Assembly (NCBI GenBank): GCA_034231615.1
Contig: CM067306.1
Coordinates: forward strand, 32,605,363 to 32,669,362
Length of the DNA: 64,000 nucleotides
Source of the DNA: Meghimatium bilineatum
Lineage: Eukaryota; Mollusca; Gastropoda; Stylommatophora; Philomycidae
Reading direction: 5' to 3'
The notes under the pieces are model-generated. The model did no database searches and was not told the origin of the DNA. It saw nothing but the letters and a program-made list of their open reading frames with translations. The translations under genes and the position numbers were made by a program. Shown here piece after piece: positions 54,441 to 64,000 of this stretch (positions within the stretch are counted from its first letter, which is position 1; every line of letters begins with the position of its first letter).

Positions 54441-54870
54441 TAGGTAAAAATATATGGATGCGAGTCTTGGACAATAAACAAACAGGAAAGGGGGAAATTA
54501 GAGGTAGTAGAGATGTGGTTCTACAGAAGAATGCTTAGAATACTACGGACTGCCAGGAAAACTATAAACAGGAGGTGTTGAAAGAGTGAAATGCGAGATA
54601 GAGCTTAATCAATAATATAAGAAAATGCTAGTCTTCATTTTTTGGCCACGTTATGAGACAAGGAGTTTTTGAGAACATAGTCACAACAGGCAAGATTGAA
54701 GGTAACAGTGACAGAGAGGTCGACGACGTGAGACAATATTAGACAGTTTAATAACATGGCACGGCAGGGAAACAACAACGATCCTGATACATAGTACTGG
54801 AGATAGAGAACTGTGGAGAGCCAATGATCGCTTACGCCCGTCGGCATGGCACCTAGTTATGATGTAAAAT
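54440..54870 (+). mobile_element. LINE fragment (post-RT)
   Basis: CESWTINKQERGKLEVVEMW, FYRRMLRILRTARKT, then frameshifted HFLATL, LRT..QQARLK and TPVGMAP, typical LINE tail in decayed frames. Confidence 0.8.
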
Positions 54871-55085
54871 ATAGAGGTACCCAATTGCATGTTTTCATAA
54901 ATGACGTATTTATCTTGTTTTGACTGCGAGTTCTTGCCCATTATGAATATAATACCAGATTAGAGGCGTGTGTTTACACATACGCATACATGTGCTGCTA
55001 TCAGGGTATTACATACCAGAGGGTAATATGATCCGAGCTGTATGGTGGTAGGTCTGTCAAGCTATGAAGATGAGTTATGTGTACT
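54870..55085. other. Unassigned intronic DNA
   Basis: Nothing recognised. Confidence 0.3.
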
Positions 55086-55086
55086 A

Positions 55087-55750
55087 ACTTCTTCTTCTTC
55101 TTTCGTTCGCTAATAATGTCTATATCTGTCTGTAGTGTTGTTTCTTGTATAAATTGGACAGTGTTTTCCATTTCTTGTTTTGTACCATAAAGTTTAACAT
55201 TCATTGGTGTAACAGAAGGCCAGTATGTGTATCTTAATGTGTCATAGTTTGCACATTCTTGAAGGATATGTTCTGAAGTCTGGTTGACTTGTCCACAATT
55301 ACACTTTGCTGTTGTGCCAATTTTAAATTTTGTATACATATGGCTGTTTAGTCTATTGTGTCCAGTTCTCAGTCGAAATATGATGACCTGTTCCTGTCTG
55401 TTAAGTAGGTGGTAGTCATCCCATGGAGGTAAGTTAGGCTTTCGTTGTGCCTTTATCATGGATTTCTTTTGGTGATAGCTGATTGGTACATCCGGTTGCT
55501 GCATATTAGCACCTTCCTTGGCGAGTTGATCAGCTCTCTCATTTCCTGCTATTCCACAGTGTGATGGAATCCATTGTAGTATAACTCTACACCTATTTTG
55601 TACTATGGACAATACCTCTTTTAACTCTGGAAGTTTATTGGATTGTAATGCCTCTAGTACTGACCTTGCATCTGTAAGTATTACAATAGGGTGTGAGGTC
55701 CTGTCCAATGTTAACAGTTTCTCTGCAGCTGTATAAATAGCTTTGACTTC
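55087..55750 (-). mobile_element. RNase H LINE 3' part
   Basis: The minus-strand frame 55708-55001 reads TDARSVLEALQSNKLPELKE, LQWIPSHCGIAGNERADQLA, KEGANMQQPDVPISYHQKKS, FRLRTGHNRLNSHMYTKFKI and CNCGQVNQTSEHILQEC. The tail is GAAGAAGAAG. This is the best-preserved RNase H/Cys-His end in the window, but the N-terminal RNase H motif lies in another frame. Confidence 0.88.
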
Positions 55751-55834
55751 AGAGTCATAGTTGTTGCAGTAATTTGCCCACCTCCTGAGTTATAGTACGC
55801 GTCATCAACAACAGCGGATGTTGATTCTGCATTC

Positions 55835-56015
55835 CCCATCAAGCCAACTCCGTAAAGATGGGGATTAGTCCCGACAACAAAGGCTGGAAAGTAAGATTTG
55901 TTAAGCCATCCCATACAACAGTCCAATCCAACAAGCTCTGGTGTTGAAGTCGGAGATACCAGGCCGAGATGCGCACCAGCAACTAATATATCACGAAGCA
56001 CGACTAGATACTATG
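55835..56015 (+). repeat. Family C repeat, copy 3
   Basis: GATGGGGATTAGTCCCGACA, AAGGCTGGAAAGTAAGATTT, GAAGTCGGAGATACCAGGCC, GAAGCACGACTAGATACTAT. Confidence 0.7.
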
Positions 56016-56275
56016 TCTTGACAGGAAAATTACTTGTTTTGTAGACACGTTAAACTGTGAACGAGAAGAGGAAGAAGAAGATTCTGCATGAATTGACACA
56101 GAACGTACAGTTGTACATATGTTAGCTTTTGGTGGTTGTGGTTTTCTTTTTAGAAATGTTAATCAGCTAATTTTTTATCTGAGTGGAGTCGTTATTCCTA
56201 CACAAGCTTTCTTTAACGGTCCAAACACGTGAAAGCTCAATCAATCAAAGCAATTAAATAGTATTTAAATCAATC
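56015..56275. other. Unassigned intronic DNA
   Basis: No recognised feature. Confidence 0.3.
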
Positions 56276-56615
56276 AATCAAGCGCCATGCCAAGTGGCGT
56301 AGGCGATCAGGTTTCTCCACAACTCTGTCTCTTGTGTTGTTAATAAGTTCAGTTGGTGACATCCGTTTGTACCACAGTAACAACACATCCAGAAATTTCT
56401 CTCTTTGTCTTCCTCTGTCTCTTTTTCTGATCATCTGGTGGTTACTAAATGTTCAAGTTTTGAATTTATCTTCACTTACCCTAAAAATCTTGATTGTCTG
56501 CTTCTAATTTTTGCTATAATTTGTCATTTTACTCCAGCATCTCTTATGATTTCTACATTAGTTTTCTTGGCTGTACATGCAATTTTCATAAATCTTCAAA
56601 AATCACATTTCAGTT
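56275..56615 (-). mobile_element. RTE-type LINE fragment, copy B
   Basis: Nucleotide match to 48370-48690 (CATCCAGAAATTTCTCTCTT, TGTCTTCCTCTGTCTCTT, TACATTAGTTTTCTTGGCTG). Confidence 0.75.
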
Positions 56616-56811
56616 GCAACTAGCGTATCTTGTACTGTTTTGTTTACCCCAACCCCCTCCCAATGAAAGCTAGATGACGATATGTCGGGTTGTAGACTGT
56701 GGCAGAACTTTCCATCTCTTCCTTGATAACGATTTGTTTACAAGTGCATTTTGTTGGAGATCCATTGGGATTATCGTTTCAAGCTACGAAATTGTGCACT
56801 CATTTTCTCCG

Positions 56812-57595
56812 GTATGAAACATGTCATGAGAAATGGGAATGATATGAAACATGTCATGAGAAATGGGAATGATGTGAAACATATCATGAGAAATGGGAAT
56901 GATGTGAAACATGTCATGAGAAATGGGAATGATATGAAACATGTCATGAGAAATGGGAATGATATGAAACATGTCATGAGAAATGGGAATGATGTGAAAC
57001 ATGTCATGAGAAATGGGAATGATATGAAACATATCATGAGAAATGGGAATGATATGAAACATGTCATGAGAAATGGGAATGATATGAAACATGTCATGGG
57101 AAATGGGAATGATATGAAACATGTCATGAGAAATGGGAATGATATGAAACATATCATGAGAAATGGGAATGATATGAAACATGTCATGGGAAATGGGAAT
57201 GATATGAAACATATCATGAGAAATGGGAATGATGTGAAACATATCATGAGAAATGGGAATGATGTGAAACATGTCATGAGAAATGGGAATGATGTGAAAC
57301 ATGTCATGAGAAATGGGAATGATATGAAACATGTCATGAGAAATGGGAATGATATGAAACATATCATGAGAAATGGGAATGATATGAAACATATCATGAG
57401 AAATGGGAATGATATGAAACATATCATGAGAAATGAGAATGATATGAAACATCATGAGAAATGGGAATGATATGAAACATCATGAGAAATGGGAATGATA
57501 TGAAACATATGAGAAATGGGATTGATATGAAACATATTATGAGAAATGGGAATGATATGAAACAAATCATGAGAAATGGGAAAGAAATATCTGGA
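56812..57595. repeat. 30-bp minisatellite, about 26 copies
   Basis: GATATGAAACATGTCATGAG-AAATGGGAAT units. Variation is mostly GATATG/GATGTG and CATGTC/CATATC. The last 5-6 units carry small deletions. Open on + (MKHVMRNGND) and in two minus frames; all are repeat artefacts. Confidence 0.97.
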
Positions 57596-57654
57596 ATGGC
57601 CCAGCAAGATAAGAAACATATATCATGACGAGCGGAGAGTTTATTGTATATACC

Positions 57655-57900
57655 CAGGTGAATGATCGTTGATCGTATCCACACTTGCCGTCAAGAGTAG
57701 GGGTGGGAGATGAAGTTGTCGTTCCAAGGCCACTCCATTGAGGCCATCACCTTGAAATTTTTGTATGTTTGGTAGTCCTGAAGTATGCGTTCGAAGGTTT
57801 GGATTCTGGATCCACATGGGCATTCATCTGTGTATGAGATTCTCTGTCGGTAAAGGTTACACAATAGTCTGCAGCGACGTTTCTACGGCAAAATAGTGTG
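57655..57900 (-). mobile_element. RNase H LINE C-terminal Cys/His region
   Basis: Minus strand: RISYTDECPCGSRIQTFERI, LQDYQTYK. This is the same C-x-C-x8-[H/R]-x4-[C/Y] block as in the other copies, with two motif residues replaced. Confidence 0.6.
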
Positions 57901-58048
57901 GTCTGTTGATATCTTTGGAGGTAATTATTTGGGTTTTATTGGGTTTGTCTTCCATTTGTGTCTTCTAGTTTGACTTGTGGTTTATTTCAGATGAACTTTA
58001 TGGTAGCAAAAAGAAAAGAATTTTGTAACGTCAGCTATAGCAGTAATC

Positions 58049-58330
58049 AATCGCCCATGTGGTGCCGGAACCTAAAAGTGGAGCAAAGAATAGCAACAAT
58101 GCTTCTCGCCATGCATGCCGTAGGATGTGACTAAGGAGATTTTGGGGGAAAAGTTGGTTGTCTCATCCTATAGTGGATCAAAGTGACCCAGAAGCCATGT
58201 TGAATTCGGGTATGTCAGATTGAAAGGCGCAGATAGGCAACTGTGATATAAACCATGACAACGCATTCTGTTCTCCGAATTATATCTTGATGATTTGCAA
58301 GAGTTTGAGAATGAATGCAGAAGAAGAAGG
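58049..58330 (+). mobile_element. SINE-A copy
   Basis: TCGCCCATGTGGTGCCGGAA, GAGCAAAGAATAGCAACAAT, GAGTTTGAGAATGAATGCAG and (GAA)n. Slightly diverged from 18703-18981. Confidence 0.85.
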
Positions 58331-58349
58331 ATGAGATAACAGTTGCGTA

Positions 58350-58402
58350 TATAGTACATTTAAATACAGTTCGTGAAGTGAATGCTATGTTATAATGTTA
58401 TA
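58350..58402. repeat. Left copy of a ~50-bp direct repeat flanking the LINE
   Basis: TACATTTAAATACAGTTCGT and GAAGTGAATGCTATGTTATA; the right copy is at 60657-60705. Confidence 0.85.
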
Positions 58403-58415
58403 TATATATATATAT

Positions 58416-60612
58416 AAAATCAGGAAAAGATGGCAACACAGTCTCCAACTACAGTCCCATCAGCCTCACTAGCTGCCTATGTAAAACAATGGAACGCATT
58501 ATCAATCTTAGGATGCAGTGGTACCTTGAAAGTGAAAACCTTCTGGTATCACAGCAAGCAGGTTTCAGACAGTGCTACTCTACTGAAGATCAGGCAACCT
58601 ACCTCTCCCAAGAGATTGAGGATGCCTTCCATGAAAAGAAACTGGTACTAGCAGCATGGATAGACCTCAGGAAAGCATTTGATAAGGTCTGGAAAGAAGG
58701 ACTCCTAAAGAAATTGCGAAATTGCAGGGTTAGCTCAAGAATGTACAAATGGGTAAAAGCATACCTACATAATAGAAGAGCCAGGGTACAATTAGATGGT
58801 CGCAAGAGCAAGAAAGTTCTACTGCGTCATGGAGTCCCCCAGGGAGGAGTCCTGTCACCCACACTTTTCTTGGTTTACATCAATGACCTAGTTGCTGAAC
58901 TACCACACGGGATCAAAGTGGCAATGTATGCTGACGACCTGGTGATCTGGTGCACGGAAGAACATGCAACAGTGGCCACTAAACAAATACAAAGAGCTAT
59001 CAATGCCCTAACCTTATGGGCAAATAGATGGTGCGTCAGCATTAACACAGATAAGTGCAGCACTACACTCTTTACCCTCTCACCAAAACAAAAAGCTGGT
59101 CATATCAAGATAGATGGAGAGCTCTTGAAAGAAGACAAACAACCCACATACCTCGGAGTTACTTTTGATGATAAGCTGACATGGAAGCAGCACATAAACA
59201 AAGCAACAACAAAAGCCAGGAGGAAGTTAGCTATCCTGAGAAAACTAAGTGGAACCACATGGGGAGCCAGTGGAAATATACTCAGTAAAGTTTACCAGCA
59301 AGGCATAAGACCACACCTGGAATATGGTTCAGCTGCGTGGTGTCCTGCATCAAACACCACATTACAAGATCTAGATAAAGTGCAAAACCAGGCACTTAGA
59401 ATAATGTTGGGAGCAATGAAATCAACACCCATAGCAGAGATGCAGAAAATGGGAAGAATGCAAATACTTGGCGAACGAAGAGACACAAAAGTACTAATTC
59501 AAGCAGAAAAGTTTCAGAGTATGCCAAGTCATCCAATGAAGGAAAGATTCCAAAATCTAGCAATGGGGCGACTGAAAAGGAGCAGCTTTATCCATCAAGC
59601 TAAACGACTCCGTAGACAACTTACAGACCTACCTGAAGTTGACAGCCCCTTAAGGTCTGTACCAGAACAAACCCCGTGGAGTGAAAGCCATGGAATGCCA
59701 ATATACATTCAGACCCATGTGAAAGGAATACTAAGCGAGGACGAACAGAACAGTGTGCAGCGAATGACAGTCACCCTCAGTTTCCTGAATGAGGAATATC
59801 CACAAGATATATGAGTCAGAGTGTACACAGATGGGTCAGCACAGAATGCTGTGAGGAATGGAGGTGCAGGTGTATATATATAATATCCACACAAGCCTAG
59901 AGATACAATCAGAACACCGACAGGAAAATTCTGCAATAATTATATTGCAGAAATCCAGGCAATTAGTGTGGCAGCTAAAAAACTGCTGAACTCCAACTCT
60001 GGCCTACATCCTGTGGTATTCCTGACAGATGCAAGGTCAGTGCTTCAAGCTCTCCAGTCTGGAAAACTAACAGACTTAAAAAAAACTACTTAGCGAATTA
60101 TCTTACCAGTATAGGATAACCATGCAGTGGATACCCTCTCACTGTGGAATACCAGGAAATGAAAAAGCAGACCAACTGGCTAAAGAAGGTGCTGCCGAAG
60201 ACCAACCAGATATACCAATCACCTACCATCAGAAAAAACAGATGATAAAGTCAATAAGAAAGCCACAAACACCAACACAAGATGACTATCCCATTATGAA
60301 CAGACCAGAACAAGTTATAATTCTACGTCTCAGAACAGGACACAACCGACTCCGCAGTCACATGTATACAAAGTTCAAGATTGGCAACACAGCCATGTGT
60401 ACATGTGGACAGGCAGCACAGAGTGCCAAACATATACTTCAAGAGTGTTCTGAGCATGAAATGCTGAGGCAGACATATTGGCCAGAGGAAACAACACTGG
60501 AATCAAAGCTCTATGGGACACTCTATGGGAACTACAAAAGACAGTGAGTTTTATTAAGGAGACAGAATTACAGATATAGACATGTTTCAAGTGAACGAAA
60601 GAAGAAGAAGAA

Positions 60613-60616
<4 letters not shown>
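58416..60616 (+). mobile_element. RNase H LINE, 5'-truncated, largest copy in window
   Basis: Opens inside RT at KSGKDGNTVSNYSPISLTSC. Frame 58489-59814 (441 codons) holds DLRKAFDKVW (motif A), HGVPQGGVLSPTLF (motif B), AMYADDLVIW (catalytic YADD), TYLGVTFDDKL and a thumb region. It ends at TGA (59812). Reading on, VYTDGSAQNA, AEIQAISVAAKKLL and VFLTDARSVLQAL give RNase H motifs, with more stops. Frame 60122-60547 then has MQWIPSHCGIPGNEKADQLA and CTCGQAAQSAKHILQEC. The 3' end is GAAGAAGAAGAAG. The order RT, RNase H, Cys/His places it among I-like LINEs (I/Nimb/LOA type). ORF1 and endonuclease are missing. RT is almost intact, so insertion is fairly recent, but this copy cannot move by itself. 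Confidence 0.93.

Positions 60617-60657
<41 letters not shown>
60617..60657. repeat. (TA)n microsatellite after the LINE tail
   Basis: About 40 bp of TA. A shorter TA run precedes the LINE at 58400-58416. Confidence 0.95.
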
Positions 60658-60658
<1 letters not shown>

Positions 60659-60705
60659 CACATTTAAATACAGTTCGTGAAGTGAATGTGATGTTATAAT
60701 GTTAT
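60657..60705. repeat. Right copy of the ~50-bp direct repeat
   Basis: CACATTTAAATACAGTTCGT and GAAGTGAATGTGATGTTATA; partner at 58350-58402. Confidence 0.85.
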
Positions 60706-60729
60706 TACTTATCCGATCCCCGGGGTTAC

Positions 60730-61640
60730 GAGCTTTCACCCTTCTCCTCTGTGCCTGGTGGTGATAGGCGCATGTCTTCTGGTCTTTTTCAACTGTGTTG
60801 TGCTAGTGTAAAGGTTGTTAGTGATGGAGTGGTTTGGTGGTAACAGTTGTTTTCGTAGGTCGTGCAGTGCTGAAAGTGGTTCACATTCAATAAGGTGATG
60901 TTTTACTGTTTTCTCATCTTTTCTGTTACAGTGGTTGCAGTATGGTGTATTGTGTACGGTAATTCTGTGTAGGTATTTGTTAAGTTGTACATGTGCTTTT
61001 CTCAGCCTAAATATTGTCGTTTGATCTTTGCGATGTAGTCTATTTATGCTGTCATGTGGATTTGGTTGGGACATGTCGGCATATCATAATCCTCCCATTT
61101 GAGCCAGTGGCCCAACGGTCCATACATTGTTGTTTACAGTTATTGCGGACCATGTATTTCACTGTGCTATTGTTGGTGGCAATTCCTAATTGGGGCATAC
61201 GTGTTCCCTTTTTCGCCATTTTATCAGCACTTTCATTCACGCTGATACCTGTGTGGCCTGGTAACCACTGCAGTGTAATATTTACGCCATAGGATGTAAG
61301 TATGTTTGTAGCCTGAAGTATGTTACTTATGCTTTTCTCTGCTTTTGAATTCCAGTTTTCAATGATTTGTATAGCAGACAATGAGTCTATTAATATGGTT
61401 ACGTTATTTTTGTGAGTTTTGCATAATTTAACAAAAAAAATTGATGTTGATGTATAAAAGTGTCTCTGATATTGCTTTAATCGCTGCAGAACACACCACA
61501 ACGTGCAGATAACTCTATCGATGTTTTGTCTTGATAGAGCCATATTCTGCATTGATAGTGACCATGAAGGCTGGCCCATCCATATATCCTTGGAATAGCA
61601 GTGGATAGATAGTCACTTGTGCGATTTACTTTGTGGTGTT
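60730..61640 (-). mobile_element. Second RNase H LINE family, 3' part
   Basis: Minus strand: NNVTILIDSLSAIQIIENWN, ILTSYGVNITLQWLPGHTGI, SVNESADKMAKKGTRMPQLG; then a frameshift to DQTTIFRLRKAHVQLNKYLH, YCNHCNRKDEKTVKHHLIEC. The Cys/His block has C-x2-C-x9-H-x4-C spacing, unlike the C-x-C of the other family. No GAA tail seen. Confidence 0.85.
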
Positions 61641-61799
61641 TAGAATATAATTTTATAAGGTTGGGTGCGAATTTTGGAACGTACTGTTGTTGCGAACGAA
61701 CGTTTACTTGTTCAGCTCTATGAGAATCATCCTACGTTATACCCTCTATTACACGGTGTAGTATTTTTAAAAAAAACCAAAACAAACCGAGTGTACTCA

Positions 61800-62290
61800 T
61801 ATATCTTGGTAATTTTTGAGTTCACAGTTTTAAGTTGCTTCCCCTTAAAGCCAGCTACTATTTGATGTATCCCCGAACCTTCAAGATGTTCATGATTTAT
61901 TTGATATTCTATATGTATTTAAAATGGTTAAAAAAATTGTCTAAAGAAAATTTGTGTGTGTGCATTTTTAAATGCATATTTTTCTTAATTAGTTTCACTT
62001 CAGATAGTTCCCTAAAATGAAAACTTCAGTATTAACACAAATTTAGTTTTATTTATACGTTCAGTTTTTGTCCACATGAACTGATTTCCTTCCAAACGAC
62101 ACACTGTAGAGAAATGGATACCACACCCATGGAAACATTAATATACACTTTAAAAATTTTCTTTTAACAAACTATGCATAACTGAATCTAATGCACATGA
62201 AATATTCAGTAAAGATATTTTTTATCACGAAACACTGTAAAATGGTGTAGTAGAAGGTTAACTAGTATAAGAGGAATTGAGTTAGAAGTG
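61800..62290 (+). repeat. Family F dispersed repeat, copy 2
   Basis: Partner of 25010-25560 (TTCAAGATGTTCATGATTTA, AATTAGTTTCACTTCAG, CGTTCAGTTTTTGTCC, TAGAGAAATGGATACCACAC, GAAACATTAATATACA, ACATGAAATATTCAGTAAAG). Confidence 0.75.
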
Positions 62291-62379
62291 TTTTCTTAAG
62301 ATATTTAGTGTTTTCGATTTAGTTCTGTAAATATATGGCTGTTGGTCGTGTCAAATTATATAAACTATATCATGTTTTG

Positions 62380-62590
62380 TCCGGCTTTGTGGCGGAGTGG
62401 TACAGAGCCCGTCTGTGACGGTCACGGTACCGAGTTCGATCGCCGCCACAGGCAATTGTGCGTCCAGACCGTTCAGAAAGCACTGGAAAACTACTGAACG
62501 TATTTATAATGCCTAGAATATCACTACAGCCATAAAATGCTGGGTTGATAGTCACGTCCTGAATAGGATATGCTACCAATTTATAGCATG
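62380..62590 (+). mobile_element. tRNA-derived SINE, copy 2
   Basis: TGTGGCGGAGTGGTACAGAG (A-box-like) and CCGAGTTCGATCGCC (B-box-like, GAGTTCGATCG). The body CAATTGTGCGTCCAGACCGT, AAAGCACTGGAAAACTACTG and ATATGCTACCAATTTATA matches 30105-30345. Confidence 0.8.
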
Positions 62591-62697
62591 TTTTACTAGC
62601 TTTGCCCAACTTCAAAATGTATCTCAGCAACTGTATAACACATGTAATTGAAACTTTGTGTGTACATTGGAAATGGTACACACCCTATGAGATCTGG
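62582..62697 (+). repeat. Family I repeat, left half
   Basis: CTTCAAAATGTATCTCAGCA, TGTAATTGAAACTTTGTG; continues at 63217 after the LINE. Confidence 0.7.
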
Positions 62698-63200
62698 CCA
62701 ACATGGCGGACAGGGATGTGTAAACATTCAGATCTTGTCCAAGCTAGCTTCTGTGACTGGCTTTGCAAGCCGATAGAAGTATTTTTGCATAAATATATAT
62801 CAAGGAGCAATTAAGTGACATGTGAGATGAAATGCTTGAGGAAAGCTGCAGGGGTCACCAGGCTTGATAAATTACGAAATGAAGATATCAGGAAAAGAAT
62901 AGGTATAACACCTCGTACAGAATACATAGAAAAGCAGCAGATCAAGTGGTTTGGGTACATTACGAGAATGCATCACTACAAGTTGCCCGTACAAGCATAT
63001 AACCAAATGAGATCATGGTGAAAAGCCAGAGGAAGACCACGAAAAAGATGGATAGAAAACGTCAGGGAGATCTATAACAAACATGATCATAGCACAGCCG
63101 AGGCCACACATCTGGCTTTAGAACACAACCTCGAGCTATAATCACCGCTACGCTTAACGGCAAGAGTGGATAACAAACCAACCGGGGAAATACAATAGAC
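62698..63200 (+). mobile_element. RTE-type LINE fragment inserted in family I
   Basis: MTCEMKCLRKAAGVTRLDKL, RNEDIRKRIGITPRTEYIEK, QQIKWFGYITRMHHYKLPVQ, YNQMRS; after a stop, KARGRPRKRWIENVREIYNK and HSTAEATHLALEHNLEL. Its edges show a degenerate direct repeat (ACACCCTATGAGAT at 62685, ACGCCCTATGGATT at 63202). Confidence 0.85.
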
Positions 63201-63216
63201 ACGCCCTATGGATTAA

Positions 63217-63430
63217 ATTTGTCATTAAAATGGCCTGGTCATTATTGGTTTCAATTTGCGTTTATTTGCGATATATATCAAGTCTACCTGTCAAGAATCT
63301 CACACACATTTATTAAGATGTTTACATACAATTATAAGACCTGATTTGCACATGATTGGTTTATCATACGATTATCACAATTTAAGTGTGAAATTGCACT
63401 GTTTTGCACTCTTGAACACAAGACAGTTGT
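63217..63430 (+). repeat. Family I repeat, right half
   Basis: ATTGGTTTCAATTTGCGTTT, AGTCTACCTGTCAAG, GCACATGATTGGTTTATCAT, GCACTCTTGAACACAAGACA match 44235-44415. Confidence 0.75.
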
Positions 63431-63481
63431 CGTTTACTGTGTCTAATATATTTTAGCGGGGGGGGGGGAGGCTCAGCTCAT

Positions 63482-64000
63482 TCATCATCATCATCATCAA
63501 GTGCCGTCTCCGCAACGAAGGTTGGCTGCAACGTATCTCCAACATCTCCTGTCTCTTGTCTTGGTGGTGCACTCTGCTAGACTGTAACCTGTCCATCGTG
63601 TAACGTTACTCTCCCACTTGTATCTCTGCCTACCTCTTGCTCGCGTCCCTTTGACTTGACCCTCAAGTAAGGTCTTCAATAAGGTGTCATGTCTTTTAAT
63701 GTGTCCAAAGTATTTTATTTGCCTGATCTTTATTTCTCTTAGTAGTTCTTTCTTCATATTAAGTGTCTTTAGCACCTCTTTATTTGTTTTCTTCTCTTTC
63801 CATGATGTTCTCCCTATTCTTCTATATACCCACATCTCAAAGGCATCACTTTTGTCTTCTAATTGTTTATTTAGTGTCCATGTTTCTGAGCCATACATTA
63901 ATATGGAATAGATGTAGCATTTTATAATTCTCATTTTTAACTTGTTTGTAATTTGTTTAGATATTAATATTTTCCTCATGTCATTGAAGGTACTTTTAGC
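63482..64000 (-). mobile_element. RTE-type LINE, C-terminal 160 codons intact, (GAT)n tail
   Basis: The minus-strand frame 63979-63497 is uninterrupted: KMRIIKCYIYSILMYGSETW, TLNKQLEDKSDAFEMWVYRR, IGRTSWKEKKTNKEVL, IKYFGHIKRHDTLLKTLLEG, RGRQRYKWESNVTRWTGYSL and YVAANLRCGDGT-stop, followed on that strand by GATGATGATGATG. It runs off the window end. Reference copy for the fragments at 7405, 11540, 29760, 40225 and 53990. Confidence 0.9.

Larger units (their letters stand above)
35349..64000 (+). other. EXT1: Presumed EXT1 intron 1 (at least 28.6 kb)
   Basis: It begins with the GTAAGT donor at 35349. Everything downstream that I recognise is transposon-derived or tandem repeat. The short second exon (about 31 residues in vertebrates) was looked for by eye and not seen, so this is an inference. 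Vertebrate EXT1 also has a very long first intron. Confidence 0.55.

Noticed and set aside
56751..57470. 239-codon + frame and two minus frames
   Set aside because: 30-bp repeat artefacts; the peptides are exact decamer repeats with no domain.
58489..59814. Host reverse transcriptase gene
   Set aside because: It is the RT of a 5'-truncated LINE followed by decayed RNase H and a GAA tail; no host gene context.
35349..64000. EXT1 exon 2 within the window
   Set aside because: No sequence encoding the expected continuation was spotted by eye; a protein-to-genome search could overturn this.

Overview
This is animal nuclear DNA: split genes with GT/AG introns, non-LTR retrotransposons, SINEs with target-site duplications, small inverted-repeat elements and many minisatellites. 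There are no bacterial features. The LINE types (RNase H-bearing I/Nimb-like elements and RTE/CFDP2-like elements) and the AT-rich, minisatellite-dense intergenic DNA suggest an invertebrate, possibly a mollusc or another lophotrochozoan. The species cannot be fixed from the sequence.

Only two host genes are supported, both on the + strand. (1) Positions 1838-9456 hold the last four recognisable coding exons of a gene ending in a Lys/His tail. I read it as the C-terminal end of TAF2, the TFIID subunit. The exons join in phase into 487 codons plus a stop, and all three introns carry repeats. (2) Positions 34408-35348 are the first coding exon of EXT1 (exostosin-1, heparan sulfate co-polymerase). 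It ends at a phase-2 GTAAGT donor, and NRF1- and YY1-like promoter motifs lie upstream. No later EXT1 exon was recognised, so intron 1 appears to exceed 28 kb. From memory, TAF2 and EXT1 also lie on one chromosome arm, on the same strand and in this order, in human, so the linkage may be old.

Layout: 1-1760, LINE debris and a small tandem repeat. 1838-9456, TAF2 3' end, with a 17-bp array (2380-3222), a SINE-A copy (3787-4070), an antisense LINE (4255-5815) and a 25-bp array (7888-9104) in its introns. 9457-34200, about 25 kb between the genes, made of LINE fragments, several SINE or SINE-like families, a pogo-like MITE pair and arrays of 57, 45, 35, about 64 and 11 bp. 34220-35348, EXT1 promoter and exon. 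35349-64000, repeat-filled EXT1 intron 1 (assumed), with a hAT-like MITE, a Tc1/mariner-like MITE inside a LINE, 20-, 24-, 26- and 30-bp arrays, and a 5'-truncated LINE (58416-60616).

Most long open frames here are products of tandem repeats (often open in several frames on both strands), antisense shadows of LINEs, or decayed LINE coding sequence. No new host system was found. The most informative structures are the nested insertions, the tail sharing between SINEs and the RNase H LINE, the splice-acceptor-like intronic satellite, and the possible TAF2-EXT1 synteny.
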